DNA of 64,000 bases, taken from positions 8,231,150-8,295,149 of the forward strand of contig CM064530.1 in NCBI GenBank assembly GCA_032716605.1. Direction: 5' to 3'. The stretch comes from Paralithodes platypus (Eukaryota; Arthropoda; Malacostraca; Decapoda; Lithodidae). Below are positions 29,385 through 41,887 of the stretch, piece after piece. The notes below the pieces were generated by a model that saw nothing but the letters and a program-made list of their open reading frames with translations, was not told the origin of the DNA and did no database searches. Within the stretch, counting starts at the first letter, position 1. Every line of letters starts with the position of its first letter. A program made the position numbers and the translations under genes.

Positions 29385-29815
29385 TTGAAGGAAGTACTTT
29401 TATTCCCCACCCGAACCCCACTCTCCTCCTCACTAAATCCCTCCCTTATCCTCCTCCTCACCACCATTCCATCTACCCCCCCCCCTCCTCCCCATCACTT
29501 CTTCTATTCCCCTCCACCCCTCCCCCCTGAAACGCCTCCACTAAATGCCTCCCTTTTCTTCCTCCTCCCCACCACTTCTCCTATTCCCCACCCAAAACCC
29601 CGCTCTCCTCCCCACTAAATCCCTCCCTTACCTTCCCGGCTCTCCTCCCCGCCACTCCTTCTATTCCCCACCCAAACCCCACTCTCCTCCCCCCCAAGTC
29701 CCTCCCTTACCTTCCCCCCCCCTCCTCCTCCCCCCACCATTCCCCCACCCCCTCCTTCCCACCAATCCTCCTCCTCAACCAAACCCCCCTCTCCTCCCCC
29801 TCTTCTCTCCGCAAA
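29385..29815. repeat. ~430-bp pyrimidine-rich tract with degenerate ~65-bp units
   Basis: Almost entirely C, T and A-poor. Recurrent phrases are CTCCTCCCCAC, TTCTATTCCCCACCC and CACTAAATCCCTCCC. Confidence 0.8.
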
Positions 29816-29914
29816 GGGTCGAACCACAAAAACCTGTACCCATAAAAAAGGCAAAACAAAAATTCATGCCAGGACAAAAAGTAACGAGTATGCTAATAGG
29901 TTCGACATGTGTGT

Positions 29915-31025
29915 GTGTGTGTGTGTGGAAGGAGGGAGGGAGGGAGGATAGAAGGAAGGGAGAGAGAGGTAGGAAGAGAGGAAGGACACGAAGGAAAGAA
30001 GAGAGGAAGAAGGGAAAACTAGAAATAAAAGAAAGAAGGACGGGAGGGAGGGAAGTAAGGAGGAATGAAGGAATATATGAAAGTAATAGATAATTTATTA
30101 AACAGAATAGATGAAGAGAACAAGTCACGAGTAATTAACAATAACGGAGTAAACATTAAGTAAAGGAAGGGCAGAAGGCACACAAGAAGGGAGATAGAGA
30201 AATTAAGAGGAAATGGATCGAATGATGGAACAGGGGTGAACAGAGGAAAGTAGAATAGGAGAATGAGGGGAGGAAGGAAACGATGAAGGAGAGAGCACAA
30301 AGGCAAATAAGGAGTGAACAATGAAGAGCGTAAGAAGAAATGTTACAATGATGGAAAAAGAGGTAACTATTATAGATACCAACCACGAGAAGAAGTACGA
30401 AGACTAAATAGGAGGGGTAATGAAAGAAGGTATTGAAGCAAGATAAAGGAACAAGAACAAAACGAAGTAAGAGGCTAACCACGAGGGGAAAAAACACACT
30501 CACAACGGAGATGGGGAGAGAGGCAATAAGGAAGATGAATGGCAAGGGAAGGCCAACGGGGTACCAGGTGTCGTGTAGTATAAAGGAGGAGGAAGAGGAG
30601 GAGGAAAAAGAGGACATAAAGTGTGGGTAGCGGGAGGAAAGAGACAAAATGAGGAGGTGAGGTGGTAGGAGAAAAATAGGAAAGAAAAGAAAAGGTAAGG
30701 CAAAAAGATGATGATGATGAAAAGATGATGATGATGAAAAAATGGTGGTGGTGGTGAAGGAGAAGGAGGGGGAGGAGGAGGAGGAGGAGGAGAAGAGTGA
30801 AGAAGTGTGATAACAAGAGAGGAAGGAGTCATACTGAGACAGAGAAGGGGTAGGAGAGAACTATGAAAGAAGGAAGAAGGAAATACAAACATGATAGAAA
30901 AGAAAAACAAGAAGAGGAGGAGTAAGTGTGATAGAAGAGAGGGAAGAGATATAATGAGGAGAAAGAGAAACAAGATAGGAAAGAGGGAAAGGCAAAAAAA
31001 AAAAAAGGGATAATGTAATGAAAAG

Positions 31026-31058
<33 letters not shown>

Positions 31059-31320
31059 GGTAAGGAAGACGAACAGTGAGGGAAGGGCCATCGGGGTGCC
31101 AGGTGCCGTGTACTGCAAAGGAAGAGATAAAGAGGAGGAGGTGGGGTGATAGGAGGAAGAGGAGCTGGGTGGTAGGAGAAAAATGGGAAAGAAGAAGGAA
31201 AGGCAAAAGGGAAGAAGACAAAAAGAGGAGGAAGAGGAGAAGAAGGGGAAGAGGAGTAAGTGTGGTAAAAGAAAGTGAAGAGACATACTGTACTGTAAGT
31301 CAAGGTGACCACCTCGTTTA
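29915..31320. repeat. ~1.4-kb purine-rich tract with an internal ~545-bp diverged duplication
   Basis: GA/AAG/GGA words dominate on the plus strand. The block around GAAGGCCAACGGGGTACC (about 30548) recurs as GGGCCATCGGGGTGCC (about 31084) with matching flanks. Open frames on either strand are low-complexity. Confidence 0.85.
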
Positions 31321-31387
31321 AAAGACGGAGATGGGATGTAATAATAATATAATATAACGTGGGCAGGAGGCTTTATGGGTCCCCCAA

Positions 31388-31486
31388 GACTAAGTAAGTA
31401 AGTAAGTAAGTAAGTAAGTGTGTGTGTGTGTATGTGTGTGTGTATGTGTGTGTGTGTGTGTGTGTGTATGTGTGTGTGTATGTGTA

Positions 31487-31521
<35 letters not shown>

Positions 31522-31545
31522 GTGTGTGTGTATGTGTGTGTATCA
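31388..31545. repeat. (GTAA)n then (GT)n/(GTAT)n microsatellite
   Basis: AAGTAAGTAAGT passes to GTGTGTATGTGTG for about 150 bp. Confidence 0.97.
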
Positions 31546-31649
31546 AGAGTACGATCGTGATAATGAAGGAAAGAAACACAGAGGGAGAGAGAGAAAGGAT
31601 GGAAAAGATCAGATCTATAAATACACTCTCCCACACCCATATACAGGCA

Positions 31650-31854
31650 TGTAAACCCTTTGTGTACCAGCGACGTATTTGAGCTCTATTTAGACGATAG
31701 TATGCAGCTTACGGAGGCTGAGTGGTAGTTAAAAGGGTTGGTTGAGATATATAGAAACCTTATTGTTGCTAGAGGTCCTTCCTAAGCTCAATAAAATGGT
31801 GTAATCGTTGCCAGCATATAACTAAAAGGATGTCATCGGTACTGAACGTGTTAA
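31650..31854. mobile_element. M3 foldback element
   Basis: AACCCTTTGTGTACCAGCGACG at the left (initial TTAA degenerate) and TCATCGGTACTGAACGTGTTAA at the right, sharing TTAA 31851-31854 with the next M1. Confidence 0.75.
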
Positions 31855-32220
31855 GGGGACATGGGCTGTTTTTCTGGTCACCCTTCTTCCTCATGTTCCA
31901 ATGCTTTTCAGATTTTATGACGTTCGGCCCATTACTTTGGCGATTTTAATACCTTTTGCCCCATTTCGTTGTCAATTTTAATACCTTTCGTGCCATTTAG
32001 GTGTCGATTTTTCCCTGGCGAGCGATAGCGAGCCTGTAATCTTAAGTGTAACCGGCCTTTGGCTGGGACATTTTCTACCGAAAAATTTACAAATTAATCT
32101 AGAAGGGGGATCTGATGGATGTTTTTTTTAAAGTTTGATGGAGGTCTAGGGAGGAAACTAAAGAAAATAATAAATAAATTAAAAAATCTACCAAAAAGTG
32201 AACCATCCCCCCGGGGTTAA
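31851..32220 (+). mobile_element. M1 TTAA element, complete (long subfamily)
   Basis: 370 bp, TTAAGGGGACATGGGC to CATCCCCCCGGGGTTAA. Core intact. The right TTAA follows a small CCGGGG alteration. Confidence 0.85.
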
Positions 32221-32431
32221 AGGAGTTGAGCAAAGAGAAAGAAAGGGTAAAGGAAAGTGGAAGAACGGAAGGGTAGAAAGCCGAGGTAGTAAGGGTATAA
32301 GAAGGGCCAGACACTTTGCATGTAGATGGCCGTATACAAACCTGAATTATTGACCAGTGTAATCTCGTATGTAAGGGCAAGGACATGGGGTACGGGAGAA
32401 GAAAAGAAAAAAAAAATCACATTATTATAAT

Positions 32432-33000
32432 ACATTCACAGATTCATTCATTACCCAACAACGTCAATAACATGCAGAACAAAAGAACGCCCATACATTA
32501 TCCATTATACATTCATAGATTCATTCATTACCCAACAACATCAATAACATGCAGAACAAAAGAACGCCCATACATTATCCATTATACATTCATAGATTCA
32601 TTCATTACCCAACAACATCAATAACATGCAGAACAAAAGAACGCCCATACATTATCCATTATACATTCATAGATTCATTCATTACCCAACAACATCAATA
32701 ACATGCAGAACAAAAGAACGCCCATACATTATCCATTATACATTCATAGATTCATTCATTACCCAACAACATCAATAACATGCAGAACAAAAGAACGCCC
32801 ATACATTATCCATTATACATTCATAGATTCATTCATTACCCAACAACATCAATAACATGCAGAACAAAAGAACGCCCATACATTATCCATTATACATTCA
32901 TAGATTCATTCATTAGCTAACAACGATAATAACACTGAAAACAAAAGAACTCGCATACATTATTCATTATACATTTATAGATCCATTCATTAGCCAACGT
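32432..33000. repeat. 77-bp minisatellite, 6 near-identical plus 2 decayed units
   Basis: CATTCATAGATTCATTCATT followed by ACCCAACAACATCAATAACA and AGAACGCCCATACATTATCC repeats every 77 bp from about 32433. The last two units are diverged. Confidence 0.97.
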
Positions 33001-33047
33001 TTTTAATATATACTGGTATATATATATATATGAATGGCAGAGTATTA

Positions 33048-33282
33048 TTAACCCTTTCACGCATTTATGACGCAGAGGTTGCCAGATTAGCAATAAGAAA
33101 TAGAGTTCTCTCACTCTTATAATTACCTCTCCAAAATTAATTTTCTGCCCACAGCTAACTCAAAGACAACTGCAGAGGTTGAAGTAACTAAACTAAAGGT
33201 TTCTAAATACCCCTGATGGTAACAAAGGCTTTAAAGTATCCCCAATAGGCTCAAAATCGCGTCATATGTCGGAGAGGGTTAA
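33048..33282. mobile_element. M4 TTAA-bounded element, copy 2
   Basis: 235 bp, TTAACCCTTTCACGCATTTA to ATATGTCGGAGAGGGTTAA. Close match to 16903-17138. Confidence 0.85.
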
Positions 33283-33451
33283 TTAACCCTTTCAGTGCAA
33301 TGACGCTTTCTTCTATAGTACATGACTTAATTAAGTTTAAGAAGGCTCTCGAACCGTTATGAGGTCATATGCACTGTAGTACAATATCATGTGAAAATAT
33401 AAATATCTGAATAAAACAACAAACAAATAGGGAAAAATATCGGTACAGGCC

Positions 33452-33484
<33 letters not shown>

Positions 33485-33509
33485 AAGGTCTGAGGAGGAA
33501 ATACTTGGC

Positions 33510-33868
33510 GAGATTATATGAGGGGGAGGTTGTTTTTTCTGGCCCTCTTTTTCCATCATGCTTAACCCGATTAGCTTTCAGATTTTAAGACGTTCGGCCA
33601 ATTAGTTTGGCGATTTCAAAACCTTTCACCACATATTTTCTTTGTCAACCTTTCGTGCCATTTAGGTGTCGATTTCTTCCTGGCGACCGATAGCGAGCCT
33701 GTAATTTAGTAGGAACCAGGCCGGGGCATTTCTCTACCGAGAAATGTACACATTTATCTAAAAGGGGGATCTTGGCTAGTTCATTTTTTTTTTTTTTAAA
33801 GCTTGATGGAGGTCTAAGGAGGAAACAAAAATAAATAAAGAATAATAATAAGTATTAAATAAATCGAC

Positions 33869-33903
<35 letters not shown>

Positions 33904-33905
33904 GC
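33510..33905 (+). mobile_element. M1 element with decayed ends and long poly(A)
   Basis: Interior M1 order is kept: TTTAAGACGTTCGGCC, core variant GGCGACCGATAGCGAGCC, then GCTTGATGGAGGTCTAAGG. The ends are ATGAGGGGGAGG and an A33 run followed by ATCGCCTC. No TTAA. Confidence 0.75.
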
Positions 33906-34063
33906 CTCAAATGTACTGCGTTACAAAAGAAAAAGTAAACAACAGAAGACAAATAGTGAGACTCAAAGTGTGAAACCTTACCCTAACTCCATCCTACCCC
34001 CCATATATACCCCCAACCCTCCACATCGGCCGTTCTTGGGGCACCGGATATATGGACGTGTAC

Positions 34064-34310
34064 AGTACAGTCGGATACCATAGTCAATTTCGTGGACGTC
34101 ACCTATTTCTAGTTATGAAAGTATATCTCTAGAAACGAACTTGTGATTATAATTTTCTAAAAATCAATTACAAAACTATATATACTATTTATTGAAAAAC
34201 AAGTTCTATCCAAAAATCAATTCAGATAGAAATAATTGCATAAAGAAAAACATAGGGGTTCCAGGAATTCTTATGAGTGAGCTAGAGACTATGTTATCAG
34301 AGTGTACCAT
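34064..34310. mobile_element. M7 foldback element, short copy
   Basis: AGTCGGATACCATAGTC at the left and GAGACTATGTTATCAGAGTGTAC at the right are inverted. The interior (AAGTTCTATCCAAAAATCAA, then CAGATAGAAATAATTGC) matches the longer copy at 52002. Confidence 0.65.
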
Positions 34311-34407
34311 TCGGAAGTTGGGTTTTACTTGCACCATATCAACTTAAACCTACTGCCGATAATTATAAGAAATACTCAACTAAGAATAATAGAGTACTAT
34401 GAAACAG

Positions 34408-34410
<3 letters not shown>

Positions 34411-34472
<62 letters not shown>
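34411..34472. repeat. (TA)n then (GA)n at the 3' end of LINE La copy 2
   Basis: TA run to 34456, then GAGAGA directly abutting the LINE end. This is the same repeat type as on the LINE's other side. Confidence 0.95.
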
Positions 34473-35887
34473 TACAAAGGAAATCAAGCAACAACAGATC
34501 TAGTGACCCTTCTAGGCTGCTTGTCCTCCAAAACACTGAGGATCAAGTGTCCAAACAGTGGTTTAGAGTGGGTAAGGGAACATTGGAAAGGGAACTACTG
34601 CCCTGCCACTAACGTGGCAGGACTAGGAAGTTAGTAGGGGACATATGGGTTAGTAACTGAGGGGAGGATAAAATAAAGTTATTCATTTACAAACGCAGTC
34701 AGACGCGGGTTTGATGCGAGATATTTGTCTAGGCGGAATTTAAATGAATCAACGGTGCTGCAGTCTATAACGTCTCGGGGAAGCCCATTCCACAAGTTGA
34801 CAACTCGATTGAAGAAGAAATTCTTAGATTCGTGTGAGTTAAAAGATTTACCAATAATTTTGCAACCGTTTCCCCGCGTGTAATTAGATTGGTCGATAGT
34901 GAAGTACTTACTACAGTTCATATTGTCGATGCCTTTGATGATTTTGAACACTTGAATTAAGTCACCTCTTAATCTGCGCTGGGTTAAAGGAAATAGATTT
35001 AATTCTCTAAGACGCTCTTCGTATGGTTTGTTCTTTAGGCTAGGTATCATTTTGGTAACTCTACGTTGAACTCGTTCTAGCTTGTTTATGTCTTTTTGGT
35101 AATAAGGGCACCAGCATTGAACGCAGTATTCCAGAAGAGGGCGGACTAAGGAATTGTAAAGGGTTAGGATTACGTCTTTGGATTTATGCTCAAATGATCT
35201 GCCTATAAAGCCAATTATTTTGTTTTCCTTCTTAACAACTTCTGAACATTGTTGACTCGGTTTTAGGTTACTCGATATTGTTACTCCCAGATCGGTTTCT
35301 CTGTTTACATTCTTAAGCTGAGTGCCATTCATCGAATAGTTTGCTTTCTCATTTAGGTATCCGATATGTAGTACTTTACATTTATCCGCATTGAAACTCG
35401 TTTGCCAAATTTGGGCCCAGTGTGACAATTTATCTAGATTGTGTTGCATATCGTCAACTTGATCTTTTGAGAGTACGCTATTTGCAATTTTTGTATCGTC
35501 AGCAAATTTTGAGATTGTACAGGTGAGACCCTCATCTATGTCGTTGATGTAAATTAGAAAGAGAATTGGTCCTAGTACCGATCCCTGGGGTACCCCGCTA
35601 CTTACATTGGTCCATTTAGATGCCTTACCGTTTATGACTACTCTTTGCTTTCTGTTGCTGAGCCAATTTTCTATCCATTTCAACACACCATCTTGTATTC
35701 CATGCGCTTTTAGTTTTAGCAGTAAACGTTTGTGGGGAACTTTGTCAAAGGCCTTTTTGAAAATCAAGGTATATAATATCTACAGCTTTACTCTCATCGT
35801 AGAGGTTGAGGATATCGTGGAAGAAGTCTAAGAGGTTTGTTAAACAGAAACGTTTTTTACGAAAGCCGTGTTGAGTATCTTTAAGTA
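34473..35887 (-). mobile_element. LINE La, 5'-truncated copy 2
   Basis: Nearly identical to La 7096-8505. The minus-strand frame at 34679-35767 covers the RT palm (AFDKVPHKRLL, SGVPQGSVLGP, FADDTKI) through the complete C-terminus ending PRLTAFVNE. One extra T in the run 35754-35758 shifts the frame upstream. The 5' end stops at GTATCTTTAAGTA and is followed by (GA)n. Confidence 0.93.
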
Positions 35888-35891
35888 AGGT

Positions 35892-36147
<256 letters not shown>

Positions 36148-36352
36148 CTTCGTCAATGTACTACATACCCTGATGGCAACAGCGGAGCCCAGCCAAAAAC
36201 CGGAATTGTTCACATACCTGTAAAGATAAACAATATATTAGAATAATGTGTAAATCAACAAAGTGTGTGTGTGTGTGTGTGTGTGTGAGAGTGAGAGAGA
36301 GAGAGATTGAATTAGAGTGAGTATGTGTGAGAGGTCGATACCTCATGTGGTG

Positions 36353-36543
36353 CTCATTCAGTACCAGTGCCTTTATTCTGGCTACTATTAGAAGATTGTA
36401 TTCAGTTACAAAGGGCCGCCAACAATTAACAGGCTCCGAACAATCTCACTTAACCCTTTTTACTACCACAAATACTTCTTAAACTGCACAAAATTGCTTA
36501 AATAGAGCTTCGATGAAATAAAAAGACGTACAGAGGGGGTTAA
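36353..36543. mobile_element. M3 foldback element, decayed
   Basis: TCAGTACCAGTGCCTTTATTCTGG to AAAAGACGTACAGAGGGGGTTAA. Internal ATTAGAAGATT and AAATTGCTTAAATAGAGC are inverted relatives. Confidence 0.65.
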
Positions 36544-36684
36544 ACTATAGGTGTACATTGGGGGCTGTCTGCAATTCACCTCTGTAACGCAGATTTGGAA
36601 GGCTATCCAACACTCTTTTTGTTAAACCGATTATATTATTTTGTTTTTCGCTTAGTCATCCGCTCTCTTTCTCTCTTACTCACT

Positions 36685-36687
<3 letters not shown>

Positions 36688-36746
<59 letters not shown>

Positions 36747-36798
36747 ATACATACACACACACTTACTCTTATACACACACACACTCTCACTGTCACTT

Positions 36799-36879
<81 letters not shown>

Positions 36880-36905
36880 GACACAGACACAGACACACAC
36901 ACAGA
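36688..36905. repeat. (AC)n-(CT)n-(AC)n compound microsatellite
   Basis: About 58 bp AC, then CT about 36805-36843, then AC with CAGACA variants. Confidence 0.97.
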
Positions 36906-37017
36906 CATCCTGGCGCAGAGACACACAAATTCCATAGATTTCTAGGAAGTACCAAAACATCAGCTGCTTGGGAACTGCACGTACCGTCAGCTGCATACAA
37001 CCATTCTATAGTTGCCA

Positions 37018-37351
37018 GGTTGGGGAGATATCCACTTGAGGGATTTTTTTTCTGGACCCCTTTCTCCCTCATGTTTAGCCCCATTGCTTTTGAGATTTTA
37101 AGACCTTCGCCCTAGTAGTTTGGATATTTTAAGACAGTTTGCCCCATTTCTGTCAATTTTAAGACCTTTCGTGCCGTTAAGGTGTCGATTTTTTCCTGGC
37201 GAGCGATAGCGAGCCTGTAATTTAAGAGCAACCGGCCTCCGGCCTGGACATTTTTCTACCGAAAAATGTACAAATTTATCTTGAAAGGGGGTCTAGGGGA
37301 TGTAATGTTAAGCTTGAAAAAGTAGGGAACAAACTAAATACCTCCCCTTAA
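37018..37351 (+). mobile_element. M1 TTAA element (short subfamily), left TTAA mutated
   Basis: Left end GTTGGGGAGATATCCACTTG instead of TTAAGGGGAG. Right end ATACCTCCCCTTAA. Core intact. Confidence 0.85.
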
Positions 37352-37476
37352 TATGAACTGACTATAGGCCTCATGATCTGCCCCCCGACATTACCTCACT
37401 CTATACTGCCTACGTGACCAGGGTTCGATCCCCGGGCTCAATAGTGACGGCAAGGGGAGGGGTAACACACGTAGGA

Positions 37477-37850
37477 TTAACCCCTTCTGTACAGTCGCGC
37501 TAATAAGTGATGTCTCGGCATCAAGTATGTTTTAATGGTATCAGCAATATCTAAGCTTCAACCTGTTCAACATCTGACAGACATTAATACAGCACAAAAC
37601 AAGTCACACGTAATGACAGCTGGGCCATGACTTATTAGCGCGACTGTGCCGGCGATATTTTGTTTTTGTATTTATTGTAGCCATATTTAGACGATTCTAT
37701 GCAGTTTAAGAAGGATCTGTGGTGGTAAAAAGGCTTGAGTGAGATAGTTCGAAGTCGTTAATTGGTGGAGGCCATTTTTAAACTGAATAAAATCGTCTAC
37801 TAGTAGCCAAATTGAAGCTAAAAGGACGGCATCGGTACAGAAAGGGTTAA
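37477..37850. mobile_element. M3 element split by an M5 insertion
   Basis: TTAACCCCTTCTGTA, then the M5 element (37492-37646), then CCGGCGATATTTTG, ending CATCGGTACAGAAAGGGTTAA. Removing M5 restores the usual M3 left end. Confidence 0.85.
37492..37646. mobile_element. M5 Tc1/mariner-like MITE, internally deleted
   Basis: Inverted termini CAGTCGCGCTAATAAGT and ACTTATTAGCGCGACTG. The flank is TA on the left and TG (likely mutated TA) on the right. About 55 bp shorter than the copy at 52506. Confidence 0.8.
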
Positions 37851-37924
37851 AGGCATAGTGCAGCCTATCTCACATTGAACAACTACTATTACACTGTATT
37901 TGAACTTTGAACATTTATCAGCCC

Positions 37925-38245
37925 TTATTGTTTCTATTAAGTGTTTGTTACACTTTTGTCCTATCTATTACATAATGTTTGTTTACCCTTATTGTCCTAT
38001 CTATTACATAAATGTTTGTTTACACTTATTGTCCTATCTATTACATAAATGTTTGTTTACACTTATTGTCCTATCTATTACATAAATGTTTGTTTACACT
38101 TATTGTCCTATCTATTACATAAATGTTTGTTTACACTTATTGTCCTATCTATTACATAAATGTTTGTTTACACTTATTGTCCTATCTATTACATAAATGT
38201 TTGTTTACACTTATTGTCCTATCTATTACATAAATGTTTGCAGTT
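37925..38245. repeat. 37-bp minisatellite, ~8 units
   Basis: TATTGTCCTATCTATTACAT followed by AAATGTTTGTTTACACT, head to tail. Confidence 0.97.
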
Positions 38246-38248
38246 TGT

Positions 38249-38617
38249 TTAAGGGGAGACAGACCGTTTTTCTGGACCCCCTTCTCCCTAATGCTTAGTC
38301 CCACTAGTTTTGAGATTTTAAGACGTTGGTTCCATTAGTTTGGGGATTTATGACCTTTCACCCCATTTCTTTGTCAATATTAGGACACTTCGTGCCATTT
38401 AGGTGTCGATTTTTCCTGGCGAGCGATGGCAAGCCTGTAATTTTAGAAGGAATCGGCCTTTGGCCGGGACATTTTTCTACCGAAAAAGTACAAATCTATC
38501 TTGAAGGGGGGTCTAGGGGGTGTTTTTCTAAGCTTGATGGAGGTCTAGGGAGGAAACTACAAAAAATATATGAATAAATTAATTAATAGACCAAACAAAC
38601 AGCCACTGTCCCCTTAA
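38249..38617 (+). mobile_element. M1 TTAA element, complete (long subfamily)
   Basis: 369 bp, TTAAGGGGAGACAG to CACTGTCCCCTTAA. Core variant GGCGAGCGATGGCAAGCC. Confidence 0.88.
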
Positions 38618-38801
38618 GGATAAATGTGGAAGAGGAACTCGATGGCCTGGTTGGTTAAGGCTCCGCAAGAACACACTGAATCACTGCACTAACAAACCGT
38701 ATAATGGCATAACAAACACCATCACGTGATTATGGCGTTACATCAACAGGATATTAAACTACAAACTCGCATACACGCACACACATACAATACACTCATA
38801 C

Positions 38802-38858
38802 ACGGTCGCGCGTCCGGTCGCGCATCGCGGTCACGGTCGCGCGTCCGTCCGGGGGGGG
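38802..38858. repeat. CpG-dense short repeat (GGTCGCGCGTCC)
   Basis: GGTCGCGCGTCCG occurs about 3-4 times in 55 bp, ending at a G9 run. Strikingly CG-rich in AT-rich surroundings. Confidence 0.7.
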
Positions 38859-38929
38859 GCCCCTCCACACACACAAAAAACACGAGGAAAAATACAAAAA
38901 CTATTAATATACATATATACAATGTATAT

Positions 38930-39022
38930 ACCGTATATATATATATATATATGAGAGAGAGACAGACAGACAGAGAGAGAGAGAGAGTGAGATTGAGTCT
39001 CTCTCTCTCTCTCTCTCTCTCT
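38930..39022. repeat. (TA)n, (GA)n, then (CT)n
   Basis: Short tracts. GA and CT arms could pair. Confidence 0.9.
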
Positions 39023-39152
39023 CACCGCATCTTTAATTTCCCCCACACTCTTAATATCGGTCTAAATCAACCCCTTAATCAACAACCTACCCGTTCCTCG
39101 CCTACCAATTAGTCTCGAAACATTTTTCCAACCTCAGGCAAGCTGTCTTAAA

Positions 39153-39519
39153 TTAAGGGGGAATGGTTGTTGTTTTTCTGACCCCCCTTCTCCGTTATGT
39201 TTAGCCCCGTTAGTTTTCAGATTTTAAAACATTTGACCCATTACTTTGTGGATTTTAAGACCTTGCATCCCATTTATTTGTCAATATTAAGATTTTTCGG
39301 CTCATTTAGGTGTCGATTCCTTTCCTGGCGAGCGATATCGAGCTTGTAATACCGGAGGGAACGGCTTTCGGCGAAGACATTTTTCTACCGAAAAATGTAC
39401 CAATATATCTAGATGGGGGATCTCCGTGATATTTTCTTAAGTTCGATGGAGGTCTCGGGAGGAAACTAAAAGAACAAGTATATGAAAACATCGACCAAAA
39501 AATAAACCCTACCCCTTAA
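39153..39519 (+). mobile_element. M1 TTAA element, complete (long subfamily)
   Basis: 367 bp, TTAAGGGGGAATGG to CCCTACCCCTTAA. Core GGCGAGCGATATCGAGC. Confidence 0.88.
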
Positions 39520-39652
39520 GTTGCAGTAGTTGAACCTCAATTAGTGTAGCCTATATCATGATTTTTGGAGACTCCTAATTGCGTTTTCTTCGATCTCAAA
39601 CTATTTTGTTCTTCTCTCGTTTAGCTTGCGTGAGAAAAGTTATATGGGTTTT

Positions 39653-39765
<113 letters not shown>

Positions 39766-39857
39766 TATTGCCAGCCATAGTCAAAACAAAAATGTCTTTA
39801 TAATGACAATATCTTAAGACCAACTTATAGATATTTAATGTTAGGAATGATCGATTT

Positions 39858-39935
39858 ACATTTACCAGGTACCTATATTTACCAGGTACCTATATTTACC
39901 AGGTACCTATATTTACCAGGTACCTATATTTACAA
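39858..39935. repeat. 17-bp repeat TTTACCAGGTACCTATA, 4-5 units
   Basis: Perfect head-to-tail units. Confidence 0.95.
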
Positions 39936-40024
39936 CATTATTTGACATGCATATCTCTTAATTTGTCCCATAAATGGTCGGGAATTGTTAGCTTTAAGGA
40001 TTTTATATTTATAGCTAAAGTTAA

Positions 40025-40300
40025 TACCCCCCCCCCCCCTCCCACCCCACAGACCCCAATAACATCCCGCACACAGTTACAGACACACACACACACACAC
40101 ACACACTAATACACACACACAGACCCCCACAAACACCCCGCATACAAAGTAACACACACACAACCCCACAAACACACTTCGCACGCAGAATAACACACAC
40201 ACACACACACACCCCGCACACAGAGTAAACATACCCCCACACACCACAAACACCCCGCACACAGAGTAGCACACACACCCTCACACACACGCACGAGCTA
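40025..40300. repeat. Degenerate CACACA / ACCCCGCACACAGAGTA minisatellite
   Basis: AACACCCCGCA(T/C)AC and AGAGTA(A/G)CACACAC recur every ~60 bp after a C13 run. Confidence 0.85.
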
Positions 40301-40358
40301 GCCCGTGTTTTAAAAGCCTAGCCCAGAATTCATTACGACAGAAGGGTGTAAAACCTAT

Positions 40359-40361
<3 letters not shown>

Positions 40362-40420
<59 letters not shown>

Positions 40421-40480
40421 AAGAAAGAGAGTGAAAAGAGAGCGTGAAAGTGGGTGAGTGAGTGAGAGTGAGTGAGTGAG
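40362..40480. repeat. (GA)n then (GTGA)n at the 3' end of La copy 3
   Basis: GA to about 40417, AAGAGA variants, then GTGAGTGAGTGAG abutting the LINE. Confidence 0.97.
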
Positions 40481-41887
40481 TACAAAGTACAAAGGAAATC
40501 AAGCAACAACAGGTCTAGTGACCCTTCCAGGCTGCTTGTCCTCCAAAACACTAAGGATCAAGTGTCCAAACAGTGGTTTAGAGTGGGTAAGGGAACATTG
40601 GAAAGGGAACTACTGCCCTGGAACTAATGTCCGTGGCAGGATTAGGAAGTTAGTAGGGGACAGATGGGTTAGTAACTGAGGGTAGGATAAAATAAAGTTA
40701 TTCATTTACAAACGCAGTCAGTCGCGGGTTTGATGCGAGATATTTGTCTAGGTGGAGTTTAAATGAATCAACGGTGCTGCAGTCTATAACGTCTCGGGGA
40801 AGCCCATTCCACAAGTTGACAACTCGATTGAAGAAGAAATTCTTAGATTCGTGTGAGTTAAAAGATTTACCAATAATATTGCAACCGTTTCCCCGCGTGT
40901 AATTAGATTGGTCGATAGTGAAGTACTTACTACAGTTCATATTGTCGATGCCTTTGATGATTTTGAACACTTGAATTAAGTCCCCTCTTAATCTGCGCTG
41001 GGTTAAAGGAAATAGATTTAATTCTTTAAGACACTCTTCGTATGGTTTGTTCTTCAGGCTAGGTATCATTTTGGTAACTCTACGTTGAACTCGTTCTAGC
41101 TTGTTTATATCTTTTTGGTAATAAGGGCACCAGGATTGAACGCAGTATTCCAGAAGAGGGCGGACTAAGGAATTGTAAAGGGTTAGGATAACTTCCTTGG
41201 ATTTATTCTCAAATGACCTGCCTATAAAGCCAATTATTTTGTTCGCCTTCTTAACAACTTCTGAACATTGTTGACTCGGTTTTAGGTTACTCGATATTGT
41301 TACTCCCAGATCGGTTTCTCTGTTTACATTCTTAAGCTGAGTGCCATTCATCGAATAGTTTGCTTTATCATTTAGGTATCCGATATGTAGTACTTTACAT
41401 TTATCCGCATTGAAACTCATTTGCCAAATTTGGGCCCAACATGACAATTTATCTAGATTGTGTTGCATACCGTCAACTTGTTCTTTTGAGAGTACGCTAT
41501 TTGCAATTTTTGTATCGTCAGCAAATTTTGAGATTGTACAGGTGAGACCCTCATCTATGTCGTTGATGTAAATTAGAAAGAGAATTGGTCCTAGTACCGA
41601 TCCCTGGGGTACCCCGCTACTTACATTGGTCCATTTAGATGCCTTACCGTTTATGACTACTCTTTGCTTTCTGTCGCTGAGCCAATTTTCTATCCATTTC
41701 AACACACCGTCTTGTATTCCATGCGCTTATAGATTTAGCAGTAAAGTTTGTGGGGAACTTTGTCAAAGGCCTTTTGAAAATCAAGGCATATAATATCTAC
41801 AGCTTTACTCTCATCGTAGAGCTTGAGGATATCGTGGAAGAAGTTCAAGAGGTTTGTTAAACAGGAAAGTTTTTTACGAAAGCCGTG
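40481..41887 (-). mobile_element. LINE La, 5'-truncated copy 3
   Basis: Nearly identical to copy 2 and to 7110-8505 of the long copy. The minus-strand frame at 40698-41705 is intact from LKWIENWLSDRKQR through FADDTKI to PRLTAFVNE. Upstream, a small deletion near 41745 and a substitution giving a stop near 41728 break it. Flanked on both sides by GTGA-type repeats. Confidence 0.93.

Noticed and set aside
30500..31640. Long Ser/Pro/Phe/Leu-rich minus-strand frames at 30156-31640
   Set aside because: They come from the purine tract read as pyrimidine codons. Several frames are open at once and none shows codon bias or a domain.
32440..32920. CRISPR-like array
   Set aside because: The 77-bp units are continuous tandem copies without unique spacers, in a eukaryotic genome.
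37425..37450. B-box GGGTTCGATCCCC with an A-box-like TGGCCTGGTTGGTTAAGG at 38643 as one tRNA or SINE
   Set aside because: The boxes are in the wrong order and 1.2 kb apart. The B-box alone has no partner upstream at the right distance.
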